Source: Bathynomus jamesi (taxonomy: Eukaryota; Arthropoda; Malacostraca; Isopoda; Cirolanidae). Taken from it: DNA of 64,000 bases. The notes beneath the pieces were generated by a model. It was not told the DNA's origin, made no database searches, and worked only from the letters and a program-made list of their open reading frames with translations. Positions 30,977 to 40,074 of the stretch are shown in pieces. The position numbers and the translations under genes were made by a program. How positions within the stretch are numbered: the stretch's first letter is position 1; each line of letters opens with the position of its first letter. Location: the NCBI GenBank assembly GCA_023014485.1, contig JAJOZX010000196.1:1572501-1636500 (forward strand), given 5' to 3'.

Positions 30977-31360
30977 ATGGATAGAAAGCCTTTCACAGTC
31001 TATCGTGGTGTGAGATACCAGAGTGGTATGGACTTGGATCCATTTTTTCAAAACATACTACGTACGGCTGTTCCCTTGCTGAAGAGGGGTGCCAGATATC
31101 TCGAGAGGAAAGCGTTACAATCAGGTCTTAACACTGCAGAAGACATAATGGCTGGGGCTAAACCTAAAGAAGCTCTTAAAAAACACTTAAAGCATACACG
31201 GGATGAAATCATCAAGGATGCAAAGAGAAAAATGCGTGGTGGTGGGAAGAAGAGGGTTGTCCAGAAGAAGGGATTATTACCACGTGGCATTGAACGTAAA
31301 AGGATATCGAAGAAGTGTTCTAAGCGAATGAAACCTATGGATGACCATTTTTTTGACTGA
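30977..31360 (+). CDS. pX-like basic core peptide (copy 2)
   Basis: Open 127-codon frame beginning MDRKPFTVYRGVRYQSGMD, with LLKRGARYLERKALQSG, a short acidic-basic helix region (EALKKHLKHTRDEI) and a strongly basic tail (KMRGGGKKRVVQKKG). Composition and position between penton and major capsid fit an adenovirus pX/pVI-type virion core component. Unlike copy 1, it has no frameshift. The family assignment is by analogy only. Confidence 0.6.
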   Translation: MDRKPFTVYRGVRYQSGMDLDPFFQNILRTAVPLLKRGARYLERKALQSGLNTAEDIMAGAKPKEALKKHLKHTRDEIIKDAKRKMRGGGKKRVVQKKGLLPRGIERKRISKKCSKRMKPMDDHFFD

Positions 31361-31441
31361 TATAAGCTAAGGATATTGATCTCATGAATCATAGACTGTC
31401 TACTACTTGCTGTCGAGAGGTGGTACTATTTCTAACTTGTC

Positions 31442-32740
31442 ATGGCACGCTTCATCCATCCGTGTAGTTCACAATGTTGTAAATCGGAGCTGTCACTCTT
31501 TGACATGCCCCCAACTCAAGTTTCTGATCAGCACAGTGACTTTATTACAATAAACCCCTTAAATACAATTAGTTCCCCAGTGCTCCTATAGAATTCGTGA
31601 TACCCAGCTCAGGCCCTTACTTTTTTGACCCAAGCTGTGTGCATATGTACGCTAAACTACGTATAGCCCATTCTGCTGGAACTGACTGCGATGGCAAATA
31701 TGCTGTATACTCTGAAACAAACTTTCTGAACTCCATATTCATCCAGTGTGATGTATATTTAAATCAGGTCAACATATCGGCAGGAACGTGGTAGTCTCAC
31801 CTACGAGCCTATCTGGAAAATGTGCTGAACTTTTCCAAAGAAGCGAAGGATACCTTTTTAAGTGCCGAGGGCTATAATCAAGCTAAAGACAAAAGTAGTA
31901 TAAGTGACAAATTTAAAAATTCTAAAAAGAAGATATACGAGTGTTTTTGACGCCTGTATACACTCTTCACATTTCAGACTTTGCTTGTGAATGGGGTTGA
32001 TATGAAAATAAAGCTCACTCGCACGAATCCTGAGATCTGTTTAAATCTGGATGCTGATCAAGAAGAGGGTGCAAAGCCCGTTGTGATTCATATTATGAAA
32101 ACATACCAATGCGTACGCCGTGTGAAATAAAGTTCGCCTAAATAAATAGAAATTGAGAAAAATTTACTGCAGGCCACAGTAAAATACCCAATTAACAGAG
32201 TACAGATCAAACTATACACGGTGCCAGCAGGGTTCGCATCGAAACAGATACAAAGCATCGACCTGGGAGTTCTACCTAAAAGGTTATTAATTGGAATGCA
32301 GGACCACGCTTCGGTGAATGGAAAATGTAAAAAGAGTGCCTTTAAATTAGAGAATTTCGGCCTTAAAAAATATAATTCTGTACATCAATGGCGTTGTGTT
32401 GGGCGGGGCTAGGGAAATGGATTATTCATTAGACGCTGTGTTCCCGCTTTGCGAGAGCATATAGTAATCTGGCCCATATTGCAGGTGCTTGTGATGAGCT
32501 CAGGAGAGGGGTAACGCAGAATGAATTTGTCGAACAATTTAATCTTTGTCCGTTTGACATCACACCTGATTTGTCATCTGCTAGTGTAAATACACACTTA
32601 AGTCCACAACAGAATGGAAACATCTTAGTCAGATTGGAATTTGCCAAGCCGATAGACGCGCCTATTAGTGTACTAGTATACCTCGAGTCACAAGCCCTAA
32701 TAGAAGTTGACAGATTTAGGAGCGCTGCCACTGGCTTTTA
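31442..32740 (+). pseudogene. Major capsid protein, double jelly-roll type (copy 2), frameshifted
   Basis: Starts MARFIHPCSSQCCKSELSLF as in copy 1. Frame breaks: near 31571 (after NTISSP), a stop after SAGTW (31791), several between 31990 and 32140, and near 32370. Later blocks include LIGMQDHASVNG, FDITPDLSSA, HLSPQQNGN and the C-terminal part (EVDRFRSAATGF) missing from copy 1. The stop lies one or two bases before the protease ATG. It retains the 11 codons after PSC that copy 1 lacks (VHMYAKLRIAHSA). Confidence 0.75.
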
Positions 32741-32742
32741 AA

Positions 32743-33132
32743 ATGGACGCGAATACACTTCAGAGAGTAATGAATAGTGAACGAATCACCCGTTCCAAAT
32801 TTATCGGTGTGTTTGCAAAGAATGAAACATTCAAATTGCCAAATACGATAGAATGCGGTGGTCTTATTGTGAACACAGATGTTATTGGTGGTGAAGGGAT
32901 TCATTGGTTTGCAATCTATTTTAAAAATAGGGACCCCATGTACTATTTTAATTCACTCGGAACTCATCCCTGGAGTGACCCTGTTATTGTAAAATTTCTC
33001 GAGCAGCTGCATATCCCCGAAATTGTATGGAACCCCTACCGACTACAAAGATATTTTAGTAATACTTGCAGGATGTACTGCCTTTCATTTTTCATACATA
33101 TGTCATGTGTTAAGGAATTTATATTTTTTTAA
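32743..33132 (+). CDS. Adenain-like cysteine protease (copy 2)
   Basis: Open frame of 129 codons from MDANTLQRVM. Signature residues of the adenovirus-type maturation protease: His in GEGIHWFAI, an FNSLG block after it, Gln in RLQRYFS and Cys in SNTCRMYCLSFF. Usual members have Gly after the catalytic Cys (CGxYC); here it is Arg, a possible inactivating change. The enzyme processes capsid precursors in Polinton/adenovirus-like virions. The frame may have been longer, since extra similar-looking sequence continues in another frame to 33205. Copy 1 has lost this gene with its right end. Confidence 0.75.
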   Translation: MDANTLQRVMNSERITRSKFIGVFAKNETFKLPNTIECGGLIVNTDVIGGEGIHWFAIYFKNRDPMYYFNSLGTHPWSDPVIVKFLEQLHIPEIVWNPYRLQRYFSNTCRMYCLSFFIHMSCVKEFIFF

Positions 33133-33210
33133 AAATTATTCGACCCGTGTATGCAGACAGATAAAAAACCGTTTTCCGATTGTGCGCACTCGTTGTATAG
33201 TATGATGTTT

Positions 33211-34890
33211 TGATCGTATATATAAAATGAATACTTGCATCAATATTGCCTCCAATAATATTAGTTTCTGTATTCTGTAGCTTATTTAAAATGTAATGGA
33301 AAGTAATTCAAGATGGTTATAAAAAATTGTACTATTTTGTAAAACATGATTTCTATCATTTAATAAATTGATGAAAATACATTGCATCTTCTTCTTACCC
33401 GAAACACACGAAAAAGAAAAAAAGCTATTACCCGAAACATAAGAAAAAGAAAAAACACATTATTTCGTTAATGATGTGGCAATCGCTGGGTTGACTGCGC
33501 GGTAGAACTTCTACCTCCATATTCAAGTCCACGACATGTGTTTCTTCAAAACTATCACGAAAACATTGTATAACACGAGACAAATCCTCATCGGACCTTT
33601 AAGGAGAAAGGATAATTTTAAATTTATTTGCTTAGTTCACACATTTTCTGAATCTTTTTTAAGAAAAACCAAATTGTTTTTCATCACAACATATGCAGAG
33701 TATGTATATATATGAAGAGAGTTACAATATGAAGTATCAAATATCTCCGAACCGATCAGAGAAATTTGTGACCCTTTAAGAGAAAATGCCGAATAACATT
33801 TCAACTTAATTTATTATGGAATTTATAAAATTATTTAAAACTTGCAAAGGAGTCTTCATTGTTATGTTTTAAAAATTCAACGATTTTTGATGAATAGAAA
33901 TATCAAAACACGACTTTACCATAATATTAATTACTATTGCAAACTAATCTATAATTAAAAATTGCGGATACCTGCTATTTTAATGAAGTATTTTACAATA
34001 AAATATAATGAGATGAAAATAAATTACTACAGCCCTCCATATATATGTGAGGAAATAATCGAAACAGAATGGTGCTTAAGACCTTTCTCCTAATGACATC
34101 CTCAGGAACACTAAAATAAATAAAAATTTCGCGAATAAATATATAGGTCACAAAAAATAGAAATACAGGTACATAAATTTATACACTTACATTTCAACGG
34201 CAATCCCTTGCGCCGGATCGTAATGAGCGTCATTGCAATTATCATCAACGGTTTGCGTTGGAAATAATCCGTCCCGAACGGTTGCGTTAAAAAAGATTAA
34301 TTGTAGACACCGCAGCAGTGTCTCCATCTTCATATAAAGCCGGTAAACTGTAAAGTTGATGTGACTGACTCATGACGGAGGGAATGTGCTTGTTTATTCA
34401 CTGGTGAAACTAACTGCTTTGAATTCCAGCTGAAAATACTCACTTCTATATGCATGATCCCCATGGACGGCCCCCAAAAGACTAATAGGCGGATCGTAAG
34501 TTTGCAGATTGGGTGTCAATGTAACTGGATGGGCTATGTTAAATTTGTGTACCAATCAGCTGCCGTAACACGCTATAACGGGCCCACGCTTTGAGCAATG
34601 AAGTCCTGATTGGTCACCTTCACGAATAATGAAGGTGTGTCGTTATCAAATTCGGTTTATTGTCTCGGCAGATTTATTTTCAATGTTCACATTTCAAGGT
34701 GAATGAGTGAATTGCTACTCGCACGCTCTGTTACGATGCCTTCAAGTATTTTGCATTATTATATATTTTCAAGCATACTACTCACAGCTTGATCCTCAAC
34801 TTTCCCCATTTTGGACAAGGTTAGGTTAGGTAAAGTTACATTGGTTATGGAATCCTAACCATGGGTCACTACATCTGAACACGGTCCCCA
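33211..34890. other. AT-rich intergenic stretch, no gene seen
   Basis: No open frame of note. A near-duplicate ACCCGAAACACACGAAAAAGAAAAA / ACCCGAAACATAAGAAAAAG pair (33398-33460) and a GGTTAGGTTAGG snippet (34821-34833) are present. The right terminus of Polinton copy 2 must lie near the start of this interval but was not resolved. Confidence 0.5.
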
Positions 34891-34894
34891 GTCC

Positions 34895-35255
34895 AACTAC
34901 TACTATCCAAGCGTTCGACAAGTGTAACCATGGAATCATAATACATAAACTGAAATGTTTGGGGATAACAGGAAAAGTAGGGAAATGGATATATAATTTC
35001 CTGAGTGAGCGGCGGCAAGTCGTTACAGTACAAGGAATATCTTCATAATCATGCTAACTGACATAGATGAGGACTACCAGAGACTGCACAGTAACATCCT
35101 TTGCCAATGACACAAAGATCAGTAGAAAAATTAGAAACCTGGAGGATATAGGATCTCTACAAACAGACATTAACAGAATCTACAAGTGGGCGGAAGGTAA
35201 CAATATGAAATTTAACACTGAGAAATTTCAACTGGTACGGTAAGGAAAAAGGGAG
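34895..35255 (+). pseudogene. Non-LTR reverse transcriptase fragment
   Basis: Plus-strand pieces AFDKCNHGIIIHKLKCLGI, GKVGKWIYNFLSERRQ, then after an internal loss SFANDTKISRKI and DINRIYKWAEGNNMKFN match the palm region of a decapod non-LTR RT. The catalytic (F/Y)ADD is FAND here, and the block before it containing the PQG motif is missing. A dead remnant; no flanking repeats seen. Confidence 0.7.
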
Positions 35256-35459
35256 GTCCTAAAATCCATGGAATACAAAAGAAGATTCGGCGCCTGGCAC
35301 AGAACAATCCCCGATAAGCCGGGTGTACCTGGCTATGTGAAGTGGAGAGTACAAGAAGCCAACTCACTACTTCACCAGGCCAACTCGAGAGGAGGGGCGC
35401 CAAGATTAACCTTCGTGAAATGAGGAATCATCGCACGGAACAATTGAAAGGTTGAGAGG

Positions 35460-35616
35460 TATATATATATATATATCTATATATGCAGAAAAGAGGGGCC
35501 AAGGCAGAACGCCCGCAAAAGTGGTGTCCACCCTTATAGAAAAAAAAAAAGAAGTCGAAATTAAGGTCCATAAAAATGATGCTTTTTCCTTTTAATTTTC
35601 AAAAAATTGTGTATAA

Positions 35617-35673
<57 letters not shown>
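35460..35673. repeat. (AT)n, (GT/AT)n and (GA)n microsatellites
   Basis: Short AT tract at 35460-35478 and a compound GT-AT-GA tract at 35618-35673. Between them, 35480-35575 shares the AAGAGGGGYCAAGG and GAAATYAAGGTCC motifs with 57198-57285, the 3' untranslated part of the jockey fragment there. Confidence 0.8.
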
Positions 35674-35674
<1 letters not shown>

Positions 35675-35679
35675 TTTAT

Positions 35680-36240
35680 GTTTATATTGCATTGTTTAAA
35701 GTGTGTATTTCTTATGTTGAGACGAGAGAGAAATGAGAGAGAGGATGCAGGTGGACAGTCAGAATGTAAGTCATCCGCGTTCTGATGTGACCACTTCTGT
35801 GGCTTTCGATTGCCTTAGGCGATTCAGCTGCCTTTATTGTGCGTTTCTGCACCGTTCCTTCTCGTTCAAAATAACAAGGCGAAAAATAAATATTATTCTC
35901 ATAGAATATTTATCATGTTAATTGTCAATATTTTGTGTTTAAAGTGTGTATTATTATATATGCTTGTATATTTCTTTTCTATGTCATTTTTTTTCATTCA
36001 ATGCCTGTTATTGGATTAATGTACAATACAAAGAGTTGTTTGCTTGCTTGCTTACCTTCACTTTCGGTTACAAGAGGTATGACAAAAGTAAATAGACACT
36101 TTCGATTTGGTTTTAGAGTAAAACACTGTAATGACAAGTGGTTTTTATATGCTAAAGGCAACCGTTCTAAAGTGCAAGATGTCAAATATGAATGTTTTTA
36201 AACCACCTTAGCCCTACAATTTAGGCGAGAAATCCGAAAC
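35680..36240. repeat. Interspersed repeat containing TTCAATGCCTGTTAT
   Basis: The segment TTTAAAGTGTGTATTATT, TATGCTTGTATATTT, TTCATTCAATGCCTGTTATT recurs at 36450-36525 and in part at 43022-43070. No coding motif. It appears to be an old dispersed repeat into which copy B and the Penelope-like element inserted. Confidence 0.55.
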
Positions 36241-36320
36241 ATGGTACGGATTCCATCACTAAATTTTTTATTTATTTGTTGAAAACAGTACACGTATGTT
36301 TTAAACATATTTAATTGGTA

Positions 36321-36324
<4 letters not shown>

Positions 36325-36394
<70 letters not shown>

Positions 36395-36447
36395 TATATT
36401 ATATATATATATATATATACTGTATATATGTATATATATATATATAG
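36325..36447. repeat. (AT)n microsatellite
   Basis: Long AT/TA tract with two ACTGTGTG/ACTGTATA interruptions. Confidence 0.95.
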
Positions 36448-36527
36448 CGTTTAAAGTGTGTATTATTGTATATGCTTGTATATTTATTTTCTGTCATTTG
36501 TTTTTCATTCAATGCCTGTTATAATAG

Positions 36528-38482
36528 CACTGGTCAACAGCCAAAATGCTTCGGAAATAAAAGCAGTCAATCTTTACAAATTTTGGGTCACTGAATACGA
36601 AAATGATGCCTAAAATTGCCAATTTGCTCTATTTATAGAGATATCAGGCAAAAACCTGCACCCTACTAACTGGACTGCATCTGTCGCGTAATATGTAGAC
36701 GTCTGTGTAAGATTGGCTGTAAGATTGGAAATCAGGACAAGAGCTGGGCCCCACATATTGCTGCAATACTTGTGCAACAAACCTTCGCCAGTTGTTGAAT
36801 CGGAAAAGGAAATCTATGCCTTTTGCAGTGCCAATGGTGTGAAGGGAACCAACAGATAATGTCAGCAATTGTTACTTCTGCATGGTGCCTCCAGTCAAGA
36901 AAGGTATTTGCAAGAAGAAAAAGTGGATTTTACAATATCCGAATATACCCTCTGCTATACGCCCGGTACCTCACGGCGAAGGACTACCCGTTCCTGAGCC
37001 CCCACACTCATTCTCCCTGGAGTCAGAGGACGAGAAGAATGAAGGAACCTGCGAAACTTGTGAGCCTTCAACTTCACAAGACCCTGAATTTGTTTATAAC
37101 TTGACATCTTCTAAACCGCACATGATAACTCAGAATGAATTAAACGACCTTATCAGAGATTTAGAACTGCCAAAGAGTAAGGCAGAGCTGTTGGGCTCCA
37201 GATTGCAGCAGTGGAATCTCCTCGCAGAAAATATTAGAGTGTGTAAGTTTCGTGACCGTCAAAAAGATTTTGTCCCATTCTTCATCATGGAAGGTGACCT
37301 TGTAGCTTGCAACGACATCGATGGTCTGATGGCAGCTCTCAACATTAATCACAATCCTGATGAGTGGAGACTTCATTAATTCATCGAAGTTGAGTCTAAA
37401 AGCTGTTTTGTTGCCTGTTGGCAACGTATTGCCATCAATTTCAGTTGGTCATGCAGTCCACATGAAGGAAACATATGACAACATGAAGCAACTTTTGAAC
37501 TGCATAAACTATGACAAACATCAGTGGCAGGTTTGTGGTGACTTGAAAGTTGTTGCTATCGTGCTTGGACTGCAGCCGGGCTACACTAAGTATTGCTGTT
37601 TTCTGTGTGAATGGGATAGTCGGGCTAGGAATTCTCATCACATCAAGAAGGATTGGCCACTCCGACACTCATTGGAACCTGGAACAAAAAATGTTCAGTA
37701 TCCTCCACTTGTAGAATTGAGCAAGATTTTGTTACCACCCTTACACATCAAACTGGGCGTCATGAAAAATTTTGTTAAGGCTATGGATAAAACGGAGGCA
37801 GCTTTTAAGTACCTCGGTGGTAAATTCCCAAAGCTCAGTGAAGCAAAAATCAAGGAGGGTGTATTTGTTGGTCCACAGATCCGCGAGCTTCTTAGAGATG
37901 AGGAGTTCGACCGTATCCTAGGTGGTGAGGAGAAGACAGCGTGGAATACTTTCCGGTTAGTAGCAACCAATTTTCTCGGAAATACCAAAGCTGACAATTA
38001 CAGGGAGCTGGTGGAAAACCTGCTGTTGTGCTATCAAAAAATGGGCTGCAATATGTCTTTAAAGATACATTTCCTCCATTCGCACCTGGAATTTTTTCCG
38101 GCCAACTGCGGAGCAGTCAGCGATGAACATGGTGAACGTTTCCACCAGGATATCTCAGCGATGGAGAAACGCTACCAGGGGAAATGGAGTCCATCATTGT
38201 TAGCAGACTACTGCTGGACAATAACAAGAGATGCTCCAGAAGTTGAATACAAGAGACAAGCAAAGAAGCAACGGGTTGAATCAATATAAGTGACTGCATT
38301 ATACAGGTATGTTATTAATATATAGTATACATATACGCAAAATGTGTAACTTAAATTTTCTTGGAAACTGTAGCCAATCGATTGTTTATATGGTCATATT
38401 CGTTTTCAGTACCCCAAAATCCATAATAGGAAACACATTTTATCTCCGAAGCACAAACTTTTTCAAAATTTGTAGACCAGTG
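36528..38482 (+). mobile_element. CACTG-TIR element with uncharacterised gene, copy B
   Basis: Termini CACTGGTCAACAG (36528) and, from the right, CACTGGTCTACAA (38482). Subterminal motifs match each other inverted: TGCTTCGGAAATAAA versus TGCTTCGGAGATAAA, and TTTTGGGTCACTGAATACGAAAATGA versus TTTTGGGGTACTGAAAACGAATATGA (read from each end). The CACTGGTCAAC end is identical to the 13.6-kb MITE. Outside both ends lies a perfect 31-bp inverted repeat (36491-36521, 38483-38513). The element is 1955 bp. Confidence 0.7.
36640..38289 (+). pseudogene. Uncharacterised two-Cys-module protein gene, intronless copy B
   Basis: The same protein as copy A but continuous over both positions where copy A has introns: NCYFCM runs directly into VPPVKKG, and CGDLK directly into VVAIVLGLQPGY. 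N-terminal blocks: CCNTCATNLRQL, KSMPFAVPMV. C-terminal 309-codon ORF (37360-38289): KYCCFLCEWD, KILLPPLHIKLGVMKNFVK, IHFLHSHLEFFPANCG, DEHGERFHQDI, KRYQGKW, basic tail KRQAKKQR. A TGA after PMV (about 36840) and a frameshift at about 37370 disable it. The His/Cys/Asp/Glu-rich end could hold a catalytic or metal site; no named domain recognised. Confidence 0.65.
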
Positions 38483-38792
38483 TAACAGGCATTGAATGAA
38501 AAACAAATGACAGAAAATCTCGCCTTCTCCCATATGGGTATTAGCCAAAGGACAGGGAAAGTTTTATCGAAAAAGGAACAGTCTGCTATTAGAAATCATT
38601 CTATCAAGTGTAAGGTTGACATTTCTGTTAACAATTTTAAAATTCTTAAATCATTAAAATGCCCGTCCTCCCTCCGTATTTACGAATCTTTGTGTATTAA
38701 ATTTTTGAACTCCAATTTAAATACTGATTCTAGCTGTTACCCCCTTTTTATTAATTAGAATACCTACATACTAAAAATTTTTCCCTTGTGAC

Positions 38793-39564
38793 CAATGTTC
38801 CCTCTAAGGTGTGCGCGTGTGCGCGCGCACACGCGTTGTGAAACCAGCGCACACAGCAAAATAAAATGCGCACAGGCTCAAGCGTATCATGAGTCACGAC
38901 AGTAAATGAAGTAATTTAAAAAATTTCAGTTTAATGAATTCTATAAAGAACAAATTAAGAAACCGCTTGAAAGAAAATCATTTGGACATACATGCTCATG
39001 CGAATTAAAATTTACCTGAATGATGTGACGGATACTTAAATGATACTTAAATGAAAGGCACTTTCATTGAATGTTATTTTGATTATATTTTATTTTATTG
39101 AATTTTATTCTTTTTTTATTTTATTCCTATTTTGTGAATGGATAAAATCGTGTATTAATCTTGATAGTCTATTTTAAATTGCTAAATGCTAAAAATTGTT
39201 TTGAGAAATGATAACTAAATAGTCATTTTCAATTAATGTTATTTTTATTTTATTTCTTTATTTTGTTGAATTTTATTTTACTATTTTTCATTTTATTCAT
39301 ATTTTTAGAATGGATAAAATGTTTTCTTTTTTAAGAATATATGATATTGTAAACAGTTTTTTAATATCCATTTAATAGTACCGTAATGATGAAGCTATCA
39401 CCTTATGGAAATAATATTTATTAAGTATTTAATATTTATATATATTTAATTTTGAAGATAACAGCGCTCAGAAAAGTTTGCACAATTTTTCACCATGAAT
39501 CTAAATGTATGCACAACGAAAATTTCTTGCGCACACGGACTAAAAAAAATTAGAGGGAACATTG
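38793..39564. mobile_element. hAT non-autonomous element, copy 1 (772 bp)
   Basis: Perfect 15-bp TIR CAATGTTCCCTCTAA (38793-38807) / TTAGAGGGAACATTG (39550-39564), flanked by an exact 8-bp duplication CTTGTGAC (38785-38792, 39565-39572). The corresponding downstream Penelope repeat (42718) is the empty site. One end has a GTGCGCGTGTGCGCGCGCAC palindromic tract. A degraded tail of a hAT transposase (NSIKNKLRNRLKENHL) is at 38940-39000. Same family as 59379-60263, in opposite orientation. Confidence 0.9.
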
Positions 39565-39904
39565 CTTGTGACCCTGTCTCCTTTTCGCCTCAGTTTTTTG
39601 TGGCTGTCAAGTGAGCATGGTATGTTTGATTTACTTTTGTGATTTTTCGTTTAACTTTTTATTCCGTTTAACTTTTTATTAGTAAAGTTTTTTAACTATT
39701 TTACATTTGAATGTTTTTAGTTTTAAGTTTTATTTTTATCACTCGAATATTTCTGTCATATAATTTTTACTTTTGTTTTGATTTGGGCTTATGCCTGTTT
39801 TCTGCTTTGTAATTTTAATTTTTATTCTTGAACAGTTTTAATTTTGTACTTTAAATTAGTTTTAGTTCTCGACATTCATATATTTTTGTCATGTATTAAT
39901 TTTA

Positions 39905-39960
39905 GCTTTTATTTATTAGGCCTTGAAAATGGGTAGAGTTGCCCGAAACGTCGGCTGCAG
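39905..39960 (+). ncRNA. Possible degenerate hammerhead ribozyme of the Penelope element
   Basis: TTGAAAATGGGTAGAGTTGCCCGAAACGTCGG: a stem (GGG/CCC) followed by GAAAC and GTC, in the place where Penelope-like elements often carry a hammerhead motif (CTGANGA, stem, GAAAC). The CTGATGA core is changed to TTGAAAA, so it is probably non-functional or a look-alike. Confidence 0.3.
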
Positions 39961-40074
39961 CCTAACATAATTACTTTTTTACTCTACGTCTTCGTTTTTA
40001 TCCTAAATGTAAAACTACGTCTCCTTAGGAGGGATCCTATTTCATATGTATCTACGCCTTATGGACTAGAGGGT

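Larger units (their letters stand above)
20711..33210 (+). mobile_element. Polinton/Maverick (adintovirus-like) copy 2, degenerate
   Basis: Full gene set in canonical order: leftward unknown genes 1-3 and PolB, rightward ATPase, small proteins, core protein, integrase, penton, pX-like, major capsid and adenain-like protease. It has the same orientation as copy 1 and starts about 12.3 kb after it. Protein-level similarity between copies is high but DNA differs throughout, so this is not a very recent duplication. Most large genes carry frameshifts or stops; the pX-like and protease ORFs are open. Boundaries are estimated from coding limits, since terminal inverted repeats were not found. Confidence 0.85.

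Noticed and set aside
8100..33210. An intact, active endogenous virus
   Set aside because: Neither Polinton copy has a complete gene set; PolB, integrase and major capsid protein are each broken or missing in both.
34821..34833. Telomeric TTAGG array
   Set aside because: GGTTAGGTTAGG, and similar CCTAACCTAACC at 40530 and 44296, are only two or three units long and interstitial.
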